Of a stretch of 64,000 nucleotides of DNA, positions 35,948 through 45,064 are shown one piece after another. Source of the stretch: Ignisphaera aggregans DSM 17230 (GTDB lineage: Archaea > Thermoproteota > Thermoprotei_A > Sulfolobales > Ignisphaeraceae); the NCBI GenBank assembly GCA_000145985.1, contig CP002098.1, forward strand, positions 248,001 to 312,000, given 5' to 3'. Numbering within the stretch: position 1 is the first letter of the stretch; each line of letters starts with the position of its first letter. The notes under the pieces were generated by a model, which worked only from the letters and a program-made list of their open reading frames with translations, was not told the origin of the DNA and did not search any database. A program made the translations under genes and the position numbers.

Positions 35948-37246
35948 GTGCTACAAGAGGTTATGGAGGAAGAAAGTCCAGCTACAGTTAACATTAAGAA
36001 TGAAATATCCGTTAACTCTCTCAAAGATGTATTACTCTCATGGATTGAAGAGGAGCTTAAGAAGAAAGGCTATACGGTTGTTAGAGACTATGTTGTTGAG
36101 AGTAGTGGTGTTAAACATAGGTTTGATCTCCTAGCAGAGCAGGAAGCTATTCCTGGGCTGAAGATAAGTATAGGTGTTATATTTGTCAATTCTAATCAAA
36201 GAATTATCGATGTGGATGTAGTGGAAAGATATATAGCTTGGAGGGAGACTCTACCTATAGACAGTATAGTTCTTGTAACCACAAAGAATGTATCACCTGA
36301 GGCAAGAGAGCTCGCCTCTAGATATGGGATAGATCTTATAGTTATTAGTGAGGATACAATCTCTAAACTAGTAATGGAAAGAAAAGGCCTTGCTAAAATG
36401 CTTGAGGGATACTACTATATTAAGCCTAGAATAGACGCTGATTACGTCATTAAATATGTTGAAGCAAGTCACAAATCAATATTTTTCAAAAAACCTAAGG
36501 TCAAGATCTCAAATATAGCATTGGTATATATCCCATTAGTAGTTGGTAATATAGAGATGAGTAGAGCTGGGGTGGTAGCTGAGGAGATAGAGATAGTCAA
36601 GGGAAAGGTTGTTGTAGATGGTATCCATGGCTATGTTGTTACTAGACATAATAATGCCTTAGCAATATACGAGGATATCGGTAGTTTGGTGGAGGACATA
36701 TCTGATAAAGCTATAGAAGCTCTAGATATAGTATCAAATGAAATTACAATAAATATATCTTCACTAGGTAGCAAACTCGATATTAGTGATGAGGATCTTA
36801 AACAAATCTTAGATACCCTAAGTAGTAAGACTCTTGTTGATGTCTATGGAGATATAGTTGAATTCAAAGGTCTTGATCCACATATATTCACCGATATCGA
36901 TAGTATTGTCACTGAATATAGATGTGAGGTTGTCAAGGGGACACCTCCAGCAGAGATACCAGGTATAGTAAAACTAGGTATCAATATCTCTATACCCAAA
37001 TTTGAGAAGCTGTTAAGAAGTCTGAGATGTGAGCTCCATAATCTCTATGTGATTTACTATCCATTCTACATAGTATTTCTAAGTGAGGTTAAAAATGGTG
37101 AAGAACATGAAAAGCTTATCATCATTGATGCTATTACTGGAGAGGAAGCTGGAGATATTAGCAAGGTATTCCTAGATATAGATACAATAGAATATATAAG
37201 AAGACATAGTTTAGACATACAAAGATTGAATCAAATGAAAATTTAG
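35948..37246 (+). CDS. Restriction endonuclease-like N-terminal domain protein, unknown function
   Basis: A 432-residue protein. The first 130 residues have the order helix, strand VVRDYVVES, strand KHRFDLLAEQE, strand KISIGVIFVNS, helix DVDVVERYIAWRETL, strand SIVLVTT, like Mrr/RecB-type nuclease folds; however, the usual E-x-K of the third strand is missing. The remainder is a long archaeal region I do not recognise, with two cysteines (YRCEV, RCELHN). It could bind DNA without cutting. The start is GTG 35948, with GGTGAT about 10 bases upstream; ATG 35963 is possible. No operon partner is clear. Confidence 0.6.
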   Translation: MLQEVMEEESPATVNIKNEISVNSLKDVLLSWIEEELKKKGYTVVRDYVVESSGVKHRFDLLAEQEAIPGLKISIGVIFVNSNQRIIDVDVVERYIAWRETLPIDSIVLVTTKNVSPEARELASRYGIDLIVISEDTISKLVMERKGLAKMLEGYYYIKPRIDADYVIKYVEASHKSIFFKKPKVKISNIALVYIPLVVGNIEMSRAGVVAEEIEIVKGKVVVDGIHGYVVTRHNNALAIYEDIGSLVEDISDKAIEALDIVSNEITINISSLGSKLDISDEDLKQILDTLSSKTLVDVYGDIVEFKGLDPHIFTDIDSIVTEYRCEVVKGTPPAEIPGIVKLGINISIPKFEKLLRSLRCELHNLYVIYYPFYIVFLSEVKNGEEHEKLIIIDAITGEEAGDISKVFLDIDTIEYIRRHSLDIQRLNQMKI

Positions 37247-37321
37247 GAGCCTAATCTAATATCATATGTCTTTAATACACCAAAACAATATCTATGCCCA
37301 CAATGAGCGGTTCTATACATC

Positions 37322-38293
37322 TCAATACATTATACTAGGTAGAAGTACAGCTATAGCTATAGTAATTAGTAGCCATATCAATACCACATTTATGGAGATT
37401 TTCAATGCTTTTGCAATAGCAACATCATTTAGCTTCTCTATAGGTTCACCAATGGTATAAGCACCTATCTTCTCAAGCCTTACTCTCAAAGCTCCTGCCA
37501 TTGCAGATATAGGATTGCCAGCATTTATACTCTCTGTAGCTCTCCTATACCTTCTCCAGATATCCAATGAATACTTTATGCTACCTCTGACCAAAGGTGA
37601 AGAGAGTATTATGAGTAGTGCTGTTATTCTAGCAGGGATAAAATTTATTATTGTATCCATTTTTGCTGAAAACCATCCAACATCTATATACTCTGGATCT
37701 TTGTATCCAAGAGCACTATCTAATGTATTTACAATTCTCTGAAATAATCCTCCTATAGGACCTAGTATAGCTGTATAGAAGAGTGGAGAGATATATCCAT
37801 CGACAAGACTCTCAGCTAGAGATTCTATGGCAGCAGAAATAACATGTTCATTGTCAATCTGATAAACATTTCTACGAACTATCTGCTGAACCCAATATCT
37901 AGCACAGCTCCAATCATTGCTAGATACACAGATAAGAGCTTTCTTCACAATATCTAGTAGAAGTCTTAATGAGAATGAGGTCTTCATAATATAGCTAGCA
38001 ATTAATATCCATAGATATATGTTTATATTCCAAGCTATATAGAGTATAAGGGTATAGAGAGCTATATGTATAGCTACTATGGCTATCCATATTACAACTC
38101 CTCTTGCTCTAGAGCTATAGGGTCTACCTAAAATCCTTGCTACTACATATGAGGTGTGTACAGGGTGTATAGTTAGCATAAATCCACTATGATAAGGATA
38201 TAAATAGTCTAGTAGATGTGCAAGAAGAATACATATAGCTATAATCAATGGATTTGATGGATATAAGAACTCTGGAATAAACATTAGAGACAC
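37322..38293 (-). CDS. cbiB: Adenosylcobinamide-phosphate synthase CbiB
   Basis: A 323-residue integral membrane protein that attaches aminopropanol or its phosphate to adenosylcobyric acid in the nucleotide-loop assembly of cobalamin. It has LLDYLYPYHSGFMLTIHPV near the N terminus (the DxxxG/P...HPV pattern), the conserved VYQIDNEHVISAAIESLAESLVDGYISPLFY loop, and YIDVGWFSAKMD near residue 220. It is the last gene of the cobalamin operon and overlaps cobS by 10 bases. About six membrane helices are visible. Confidence 0.93.
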   Translation of the reverse strand: MSLMFIPEFLYPSNPLIIAICILLAHLLDYLYPYHSGFMLTIHPVHTSYVVARILGRPYSSRARGVVIWIAIVAIHIALYTLILYIAWNINIYLWILIASYIMKTSFSLRLLLDIVKKALICVSSNDWSCARYWVQQIVRRNVYQIDNEHVISAAIESLAESLVDGYISPLFYTAILGPIGGLFQRIVNTLDSALGYKDPEYIDVGWFSAKMDTIINFIPARITALLIILSSPLVRGSIKYSLDIWRRYRRATESINAGNPISAMAGALRVRLEKIGAYTIGEPIEKLNDVAIAKALKISINVVLIWLLITIAIAVLLPSIMY

Positions 38294-39075
38294 CGGGATG
38301 TTGTTATAGAGAGTATTAAAAGGCTTAGGATTCTTAGTAACTCATATGTAAAGCCCATTACATCACCTGTTATAAATCCTATTCTATATCTAGAATCTCT
38401 ATAGGATAAGAGGGATATGGCGATAGTTAGTACTACTATAGCTAGAAGATGGAGAAGTATCTTCATATTTATAGCTAAAAGCAATAGAATTAGCAGAACA
38501 TATATAGCTATATTCATTATAATGTTCTTAAGAGGTTTTGCATATCTAGAAAACATATATCCAAGACCCATATAAGGCTCTTCTCTACCGATAGCAGCAA
38601 CAATATACATAGACTCTGTGGCAGAGACATATATAGAGATCAATAATGGGATTAGCTCATAGAGATCTAAGGTGATTAGCTCTTTCATAGAGATATAGCT
38701 TGTTATCAGGGAAAGTGTTAGTATAGCTATAGAAAATGTACCCTTTCTAGGATCCTTCATTATCTTTAGAGCTTCTTCACCTCTTCTATGAGAACCTATA
38801 GCATCTAGATAATCAGCATATCCATCTATGTGTATCCCTCCAGTTATAGCTATATGGATAGCTATATATAGAACAGCTATGATATCTATAGATAGTTGAA
38901 GAATCTTCATAAGACTAAGTATGGCTCCAGCTATACATCCCTCGAGTAATCCAATCAATGGAACTAGATAGAAAACACGTGCACCAGATTCAATATCCTC
39001 TTCACCTATAGGTATTGTTGTGAGAAGGGATAATAGAGACTTAATACCTTTTAACAGCTTCACCTTCTTCACCAA
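38284..39075 (-). CDS. cobS: Adenosylcobinamide-GDP ribazoletransferase CobS
   Basis: A 263-residue membrane enzyme that joins adenosylcobinamide-GDP and alpha-ribazole (phosphate) into adenosylcobalamin (phosphate). The catalytic region is GGIHIDGYADYLDAIGSH, with KDPRKGTFSIAILTL following, both typical of CobS. About six hydrophobic helices are visible. It overlaps cobD upstream by 35 bases and cbiB downstream by 10, which shows a tightly packed operon. The product is assembled at the membrane together with CbiB. Confidence 0.94.
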   Translation of the reverse strand: MVKKVKLLKGIKSLLSLLTTIPIGEEDIESGARVFYLVPLIGLLEGCIAGAILSLMKILQLSIDIIAVLYIAIHIAITGGIHIDGYADYLDAIGSHRRGEEALKIMKDPRKGTFSIAILTLSLITSYISMKELITLDLYELIPLLISIYVSATESMYIVAAIGREEPYMGLGYMFSRYAKPLKNIIMNIAIYVLLILLLLAINMKILLHLLAIVVLTIAISLLSYRDSRYRIGFITGDVMGFTYELLRILSLLILSITTSRCL

Positions 39076-40165
39076 AAACTCTATTCATAATCTCAATAAA
39101 ATAGTCATTATCGTGTTTACCCCTAATAGCAACTCTAAAGAAGTACTTTGTTAAGGGGGTGTATGATGAAGTATCTCTAACATAGATACCGTATCTCAAC
39201 AACATATTATTTATCTCTTCAGCAGAATATCTATGGCTTCTAACCAAAATATATGGAGCATATGAGTTATACACTGTGAAGCCCAGTCTCCTCAAATGCT
39301 GTATAATTCTACTTCTCTCACTAGATATATATTGTCTAGAAATCTCTAAGAATCTCCTCGTATCATCTCCAAACCTACTGAATAACTCAATAAATAGATA
39401 ATTAGCTAATGCATTTACATTCCATGGTTGTCTATAGAGATCAAAAATATTTGAAAATCTATCACATACATACATAAAACCTATTCTAAGACCTGGAACA
39501 GAGAAGGATTTTGTTAAACTTCTAATAACAACAATGTTATCATATTCCTCCACAAGATGTAGAGTATTTTCCTGGAACTTCTCAGAGAGATCAATAAAAG
39601 CTTCATCGATAAGAATAAGACTTTCTCTAAATGTCTTAACTATTTCCTCTATATGTTTGATACTGATAAAGCATCCTGTTGGGTTATTTGGATTTGATAA
39701 GAGGATTATGGATTTCCTAGCTATATCTCTTGGGATAGAGAGTAATAGTTCTAATGGAAATATAAATGTATCTGGATTTTCAATGTATTGAATTGATATC
39801 AATGGTATTTCTAGTGCATATGAAGTAGCTCTATAATCACCAAATGTAGGTTCAATGACTATAAGATTTCTTGGTCTATATACAGCTAGTGCTATGTATA
39901 GAGCTTCTGCAGCACCATTTAATGGAACGATATATTCACTTTTCACCCCATAGAATTCTGCTATTGCTTTCCTAAGATCGTTATATTCATAGTCGGGATA
40001 CTTAGCAATGATACTAACATTATTTTCAATTACATCTCTAAGAATATCTATAACATGTTTTGGTGGACCTAGGGGATTTATTGGTACAGAGAAATCAATT
40101 ATATCTCTAGCTACTCTACCACCGTGATATCTATACATATTTTCTACCTTAGACCACTTCAACAT
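39041..40165 (-). CDS. cobD: PLP-dependent L-threonine-O-3-phosphate decarboxylase CobD (HisC-like)
   Basis: A 374-residue fold-type I aminotransferase-like protein. YRYHGGRVARDIIDFSVPINPLGP is the CobD/CobC-type N terminus, SNPNNPTG and DEAFIDLS are PLP-pocket motifs, and the Schiff-base Lys lies in IRSLTKSFSVPGLRIGF near residue 215. It is expected to give (R)-1-amino-2-propanol phosphate for CbiB. HisC histidinol-phosphate aminotransferase is closely related, but the HGG start and position between cobS and cobY favour CobD. It overlaps cobY by 17 bases. Confidence 0.88.
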   Translation of the reverse strand: MLKWSKVENMYRYHGGRVARDIIDFSVPINPLGPPKHVIDILRDVIENNVSIIAKYPDYEYNDLRKAIAEFYGVKSEYIVPLNGAAEALYIALAVYRPRNLIVIEPTFGDYRATSYALEIPLISIQYIENPDTFIFPLELLLSIPRDIARKSIILLSNPNNPTGCFISIKHIEEIVKTFRESLILIDEAFIDLSEKFQENTLHLVEEYDNIVVIRSLTKSFSVPGLRIGFMYVCDRFSNIFDLYRQPWNVNALANYLFIELFSRFGDDTRRFLEISRQYISSERSRIIQHLRRLGFTVYNSYAPYILVRSHRYSAEEINNMLLRYGIYVRDTSSYTPLTKYFFRVAIRGKHDNDYFIEIMNRVFGEEGEAVKRY

Positions 40166-40694
40166 CTCTACATAGATTTTTAGCTATCTCTAAATCCTCT
40201 AGAGTATCTATATCAATAGCATCTGTAGAGCTATACACAATATTTGTCCATGAACCACCACAGCCTCTATATAGCGATATCCCTATAGGTTCCTCTATAC
40301 CATTTCTAGATATGGTCATAGTTATAACATCTCTATCAATTTCCAAGGCTTTTGATATAAAATCTTCTATTACAGTTCTATGTGTAACTATATCCCCAGC
40401 TACAATAAGAATTGGTTTTGGCAATGAACATGCTAGAAATAGTAGATCTTCAATATATCCTTCACCTGTAGTCTCTATACATTCAACCTCCTCTATACAC
40501 AGCTTAACAACCTCTGAAAAGCTAGATGTATATTTTGATATAGCCATAATTATATCTCTACAAAATGGCTTTATATTAACAATGATGTGTTCTATCAATG
40601 GTTTTCCGCATATATTAGTAACTATTTTGCTTGGCGATCCATATCTAGAGCCTTTACCTCCAGCCATAACAAGGCATAGAACGTTTCTATACAT
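40149..40694 (-). CDS. cobY: Adenosylcobinamide-phosphate guanylyltransferase CobY
   Basis: A 181-residue nucleotidyltransferase, the archaeal non-orthologous replacement of bacterial CobU. MAGGKGSRYGSPSKIV (10-25) is the MobA-like GTP-binding loop, then CGKPLIEHII and a VAGDIVTH Asp site. It has no kinase activity, in keeping with the salvage route through CbiZ and cobyric acid. It sits in the operon, overlapping the upstream cbiZ gene by 8 bases and cobD by 17. Confidence 0.93.
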   Translation of the reverse strand: MYRNVLCLVMAGGKGSRYGSPSKIVTNICGKPLIEHIIVNIKPFCRDIIMAISKYTSSFSEVVKLCIEEVECIETTGEGYIEDLLFLACSLPKPILIVAGDIVTHRTVIEDFISKALEIDRDVITMTISRNGIEEPIGISLYRGCGGSWTNIVYSSTDAIDIDTLEDLEIAKNLCRDVEVV

Positions 40695-41775
40695 CTATAG
40701 TACCACCTTGGATATATTCGTAAAGTAATGTATATAGAGATCCTAGGAGTGCAGATATAACATCATCCTCAAATACCCCTAAAACATTGTGACTAAGTAT
40801 ATTCTTCTCCTTTAATCTTTCTACCCAATACATAGAGAACAAACCCTTTATCCCTGCTATATACATAGCAAGTGCCATACCAATAATTTCATCAGCTATA
40901 ATCCTAGGGGAATCTCTAGCAAATTCCTCTAAACTGATATTTGGTATTGTTCCTACAAGTCCATGGAGATCGAGTTCTCTTGCAGCTACAATAAAACTCC
41001 ATGTATTTGGATCACTAAGAATTTTATGTAGAAGCATCTTTACAATCTCTATAGCTTTCTCATCTGAGATATTGGGTATCGGCATATATCTATATAGCTC
41101 TCTAAATAGATCTAGAAATTCTTCTTCACTTAATCCAGTTAAATAGCTAAACATATTCTTTCTATCTAAAGCCTTAGAAACAATTGCTCTATGGACAGCT
41201 CTTGCTATTGTATTTCCAATTGTTGTTGCCATACCTGCAAACAGTATCTCCTCTCCAATATCTAATGGTTTTAGAACTGCTATAGCATCAGTAACAGTTC
41301 CAGAAGATCTAGTTCTACATCTAAGCATTATATCACTAGAAGCCAAACATTTTGCCTCGGTAATCGTTCTTAGAAGATCTACCATAGCATTATCTGTTAG
41401 TGGTTGGCGTATTACTACAGCAATATTTATTGTAGATATAGTTATAGGTTTAAACACCTTTGTCTCTATACATACAGCTGGCTCAAGCCCTATAGTCATA
41501 AAGATATCTGTATCTATCTCATCTATTCTAGTATGGATGAAGTTTTCTATTGATGTAGCAGTTATAAATATTACTGCATTTTCAATACTTATCTCTCTAG
41601 CAATAGATTTATAATAATCAACTAGATTCTCAACATAGAAATCTTTAGAAACAAATCTAAATACTATATTCTCTACATATCCATTGCTAGACACTATATA
41701 TACTGTGGATAGTATCTTCATAGGATTTGGAAGTCTTATGAGGATTGTATTATTATCGATGTATTCTATTTTCAT
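40687..41775 (-). CDS. cbiZ: CbiZ-CobZ fusion: adenosylcobinamide amidohydrolase with alpha-ribazole-phosphate phosphatase-like domain
   Basis: A 362-residue protein, first gene of the operon. Residues about 1-215 match CbiZ, with TRSSGTVTDAIAVLKP and FAGMATTIGNTIARAV; this enzyme cuts the aminopropanol arm from scavenged cobinamide to give cobyric acid. Residues about 225-362 match CobZ, formerly called phosphatidylglycerophosphatase A-like: GLVGTIPNISLEEFARDSP, IADEIIGMALAMYIAGIKGL and VFEDDVISALLGSLYTLLYE. CobZ removes the phosphate from alpha-ribazole-5'-phosphate or cobalamin phosphate. The fusion puts entry and final dephosphorylation of salvage in one chain. Confidence 0.88.
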   Translation of the reverse strand: MKIEYIDNNTILIRLPNPMKILSTVYIVSSNGYVENIVFRFVSKDFYVENLVDYYKSIAREISIENAVIFITATSIENFIHTRIDEIDTDIFMTIGLEPAVCIETKVFKPITISTINIAVVIRQPLTDNAMVDLLRTITEAKCLASSDIMLRCRTRSSGTVTDAIAVLKPLDIGEEILFAGMATTIGNTIARAVHRAIVSKALDRKNMFSYLTGLSEEEFLDLFRELYRYMPIPNISDEKAIEIVKMLLHKILSDPNTWSFIVAARELDLHGLVGTIPNISLEEFARDSPRIIADEIIGMALAMYIAGIKGLFSMYWVERLKEKNILSHNVLGVFEDDVISALLGSLYTLLYEYIQGGTIDV

Positions 41776-41824
41776 AGTAGTGTACCACTATCTATAGAGA
41801 TGCAAAAGTTTTTAACTCTATATA

Positions 41825-41839
41825 TGGCTAGCTTAGCCA
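41825..41839. promoter_or_regulatory. Inverted repeat in the cbiZ/cobT divergent promoter
   Basis: TGGCTA at 41825-41830 and TAGCCA at 41834-41839 are perfect arms around GCT. The repeat follows a TATA-like stretch (TTTTTAACTCTATATA) and ends 10 bases before cobT. It may be an operator shared by the two cobalamin transcripts. Confidence 0.4.
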
Positions 41840-41848
41840 GGTGTTGCT

Positions 41849-42949
41849 ATGTATAATATAGGGATTGTTGATCGCTATGGATATGCCAATAGAATTATTG
41901 CTGAGATTCCAAATAGAAATCCCATAGCTGTATACTTCATAGCTAATACCATGGTATCAACAGTTCCAGGTATAAGTATAGCTGGTGAAAATCCTAGGGC
42001 AACACTCTATACCCCTGCACTAGATGTAGAGTACTTAGTCTATGGAGAGCCTAAGAGCGGTCCCCTACCTGTTACACCTGAGGGTATTCCAACACCAGCT
42101 ATAATCACTAGAACATCGCTGAATCTTCTCGATATACCATTTATTGTTGTAGATGTAGGTAGCTATATAGATCCAAGAATTCCACATATAGATATCCCTG
42201 GGAAGAGTATTGGTGGTAGAATTGATGTTGAGGATGCTCTACCACTAGAAAATGTATATACATTGTTTAGCTATTCAAAGATTCTAGGAATGATGCTAGG
42301 ATCTAATAAGGGTGTTATAGTTATTGGAGAGTCTATGCCTGGTGGAACAACAACTGCTATGGCTATAATGGAGTCTCTAGGTTATAGAGCTATTGGAAGA
42401 GTTAGTAGTGCATCTCCATTAAATCCTCATGAGGTTAAGAAAAAGGTGTTTATAGATGCTATCAAGAGATCTAGAGCTAATATACCAATGAATGATGTTT
42501 ATAGAGCTATAGCACTATTTGGAGACCCTCTACATATATCCATAGCAGGCTTTACCAGTGGTGCTATTGAGAAAGGCTCTATTGTTCTATTAGCAGGAGG
42601 GACACAGATGTGTTCAGTGATAGCTATTCTTAAGAGGCTTGGTATATCTCTAGATGGTAGGGTTGCTATAGCTACAACTAGATGGATTGTAGAGGATTCT
42701 TCATCTGATATAAAAGGACTTGTATACGATATAGCACCAGAGATACCGATAATATATACAAAGCTAAACTTCTCTAACTCTCGATTCAGTGGATTGAAAG
42801 CTTATGAGAATGGCTATGTGAAGGAGGGTGTAGGTGCTGGAGGTACTACAGTGTTACTCCATATATATAGGGGTATAGATGTAGATACTCTATTGATTGA
42901 AATTGAGAAGGAATATAGTAGGATTATGGATATAGCTGGAAAGAGGTAG
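41849..42949 (+). CDS. cobT: Archaeal CobT-type nicotinate-nucleotide:base phosphoribosyltransferase (UPF0284)
   Basis: A 366-residue protein of the archaeal CobT group (UPF0284/TIGR00303). It is predicted to turn nicotinate mononucleotide and a lower-ligand base into alpha-riboside phosphate for the cobamide. Visible are IGESMPGGTTTAMAIMESLG near 152-171, PHEVKKKVF, LLAGGTQMCSV and a C-terminal EGVGAGGTTVLLHI. It is divergent from the cbiZ operon and leads a three-gene operon with two PP-loop ATPases. A preceding GGTG serves as ribosome site. Confidence 0.9.
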   Translation: MYNIGIVDRYGYANRIIAEIPNRNPIAVYFIANTMVSTVPGISIAGENPRATLYTPALDVEYLVYGEPKSGPLPVTPEGIPTPAIITRTSLNLLDIPFIVVDVGSYIDPRIPHIDIPGKSIGGRIDVEDALPLENVYTLFSYSKILGMMLGSNKGVIVIGESMPGGTTTAMAIMESLGYRAIGRVSSASPLNPHEVKKKVFIDAIKRSRANIPMNDVYRAIALFGDPLHISIAGFTSGAIEKGSIVLLAGGTQMCSVIAILKRLGISLDGRVAIATTRWIVEDSSSDIKGLVYDIAPEIPIIYTKLNFSNSRFSGLKAYENGYVKEGVGAGGTTVLLHIYRGIDVDTLLIEIEKEYSRIMDIAGKR

Positions 42950-42953
42950 TGTT

Positions 42954-43574
42954 ATGAGGATAGCAATGATATCGGGAGGAAAGGATTCGATATATGCAGC
43001 TCTACTCTATGGAGATATAGATCTAGGTGTTATATTTGTATATGAATTTCCTAGACCAAGTCCACATCTTCTAAATATTGGTAAGAGCATTGAGACGCTA
43101 CTCCTAATGGGTATACCATCTATTGTAATTAAACTTAATAAGGGGAGAGAGAAGATAGAGACTATAGAAGCTCTAAAGAAGCTTGGAGCTAAGGTTATAG
43201 TAGCTGGAGATGTCTATATAGATGATCATCTAAGGTATATGCAATCTATAGCAGATGAAATAGGTGCAAAGCTTATAGAGCCTCTATGGAGTTTAGATCC
43301 TGTAGAGGTTCTTTATAAAGAGATGGAATATGGTATTACCACCCTATTTATAGGTGGTATAAGCTCGCTATCTAGTTGGATTGGAAAGGAGCTTAGTATA
43401 GACAATGTTGATGATTTTATTGGATATGCTAAGAGTATCGGTATTGATCCTCTTGGTGAGAGGGGCGAGTATCATACACTTGTCATATATACACCAAGAC
43501 ATATACAAAGACTTAGATATGAAATTGTAAGAGTTGATGTATTTAACGATTATCTTATTGCTAGGGTGATATGA
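42954..43574 (+). CDS. PP-loop ATP pyrophosphatase, diphthine-ammonia ligase-like
   Basis: A 206-residue protein of the ATP_bind_4 (DphA/Dph6-like) family. ISGGKDSIYAALL at 6-18 is the PP-loop, and GERGEYHTLVI near 173 is the family's second motif (GExGEYHT). Dph6 amidates diphthine on elongation factor 2, but paralogues exist with other substrates. The gene follows cobT by 4 bases and overlaps the next by 4, so it is made with CobT and an Asn-synthase-like protein. A role in cobamide amidation is possible only as a guess. Confidence 0.83.
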   Translation: MRIAMISGGKDSIYAALLYGDIDLGVIFVYEFPRPSPHLLNIGKSIETLLLMGIPSIVIKLNKGREKIETIEALKKLGAKVIVAGDVYIDDHLRYMQSIADEIGAKLIEPLWSLDPVEVLYKEMEYGITTLFIGGISSLSSWIGKELSIDNVDDFIGYAKSIGIDPLGERGEYHTLVIYTPRHIQRLRYEIVRVDVFNDYLIARVI

Positions 43575-44350
43575 TGGAGGTTATAAATATGCCATGCCAT
43601 ATTTATGAAAAGCTTATTATCGATAGAATAGCTAATGTTATAGAGAAAACAAAATGTGATTGCATAGCTCTCAGTGGTGGTATAGATACATCGCTCATAG
43701 CTGTAATATCTGTTAATGTGGTTAGACATATACCTAGAGCTATAGTTACATACTATAGAAATGGCATTCCAAGAGATCTTGTATATGCCTTAAACATAGC
43801 TAAGGTATTAGGGCTTGATATAGAGTTTATAGAGATTGATGATAGATATATAGCAAAGATACTGCCTATATTGACAGAGATTGCTAGGAGGGGAGGACAT
43901 GAGGATTATATAGAGATTAGAAATGATGTAGTATTTTATGCAACTCTAGAGAAAGCTAAGGATAGATGTAGATGTATATATACGGGTTCTGGAGGAGACG
44001 AGGTATTCTCAGGATATTCATTTATGTATCTACAGCTACTGGAAAATGAAATTGATGAGAAGAGAAGGACATGGGCATATGGTAGATATCCTGAGAGAGA
44101 AATAGCAAATCTATTGAATGTTAATATAGTAACACCATATCTAGATCAAAAAGTCTTAGAATTAGCACTAACAATACCCATAAGATGTCTGAGAACAACA
44201 ATTCTAAGGGGTAAGGAGATTCTAAGGAATATTCTTATGGATATGGGATTGTGTATAGTAGCTGATAGGATTAAAACACCTGCAGAAGCAGGAGCAGGAA
44301 CAGATGTAATAGATAACGAATATCTCAATAGAATTGCATCATATAGATAG
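43571..44350 (+). CDS. Stand-alone asparagine synthetase-like PP-loop protein
   Basis: A 259-residue protein of the Asn_synthase domain class. ALSGGIDTSLIAVI near 33-46 is the PP-loop, YTGSGGDEVFSGY near 137-149 is the Asn-synthetase GxGGDExFxGY motif, and RIKTPAEAGAG lies near the end. There is no N-terminal glutaminase domain, so it would need free ammonia or a partner amidotransferase. It overlaps the preceding PP-loop gene by 4 bases. It may make an amide on an unknown acid; true asparagine synthesis is possible but less likely. Confidence 0.82.
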   Translation: MMEVINMPCHIYEKLIIDRIANVIEKTKCDCIALSGGIDTSLIAVISVNVVRHIPRAIVTYYRNGIPRDLVYALNIAKVLGLDIEFIEIDDRYIAKILPILTEIARRGGHEDYIEIRNDVVFYATLEKAKDRCRCIYTGSGGDEVFSGYSFMYLQLLENEIDEKRRTWAYGRYPEREIANLLNVNIVTPYLDQKVLELALTIPIRCLRTTILRGKEILRNILMDMGLCIVADRIKTPAEAGAGTDVIDNEYLNRIASYR

Positions 44351-44367
44351 AGTTATTTATTGTAATC

Positions 44368-44934
44368 CTATTTTTGTCTCTCTTCTTTCTCCCTAAGTCT
44401 CTCATACTTTAGAGAAGCTCTATACATATATGTATATAGCCATAACTTATATGCTTTCTCTTCACCTGTTTCAAAGAACCATCTCTTAGCTATTTCCAAT
44501 ACCTTATCTAGTTCCTCAATTGTTATTTCACTCTCAGGCTTGGAGAATACCTTTCTTAGGAACTCTATCTCCTCCTTAGTCAAAGGATTTATAACAGTAC
44601 TTGACACAATAGATGTTAACTGACTCTTTAGAAAATCTCTCTCCTTCTCAGTTACAAGACCTTTTAAAGCAAGGAAATCAACTATAAGAGAATTCATAGC
44701 CATAGAAGCTGTGAGAACAGCTGCAAATGCTCTACGAATTTCATTTCTCAAGCTCTGTTCCAAATCCTCAAATCTTTTATCTACATCGCTAAATCTCCTA
44801 TCAATTTCTTTAAATCTCTCCTCAATCCTAGTAAATTTTCTACCAAGCCAGTAAGCTATGACAGCTATTTGAGCAACTATAGTTACATACAACCCTAGAA
44901 TAGCTATCATTACTTCATCCATTGCTCTCTCCAA
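44368..44934 (-). CDS. Coiled-coil membrane-anchored protein
   Basis: A 188-residue protein with an N-terminal membrane helix (about 8-30), then a heptad coiled coil (about 33-70) with repeated F-x-x-I/V/L steps: RIEERFKEIDRRFSDVDKRF. The C-terminal half is helical and highly charged. It resembles a common crenarchaeal type of unknown function. It converges on the Asn-synthetase-like gene. No cofactor motifs are seen; a scaffold role is plausible but unproven. Confidence 0.65.
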   Translation of the reverse strand: MERAMDEVMIAILGLYVTIVAQIAVIAYWLGRKFTRIEERFKEIDRRFSDVDKRFEDLEQSLRNEIRRAFAAVLTASMAMNSLIVDFLALKGLVTEKERDFLKSQLTSIVSSTVINPLTKEEIEFLRKVFSKPESEITIEELDKVLEIAKRWFFETGEEKAYKLWLYTYMYRASLKYERLREKEERQK

Positions 44935-45064
44935 AGATATAGACAGCTCTCACAGAATATAAATATTTGTATTTAGTATGTCATAGCTAAGGGTAATCTA
45001 TGGTATCTGGGTGTCGTATTGGTATAGAGATATTGGTTCTAGCCATATACTCTATATCTATATG

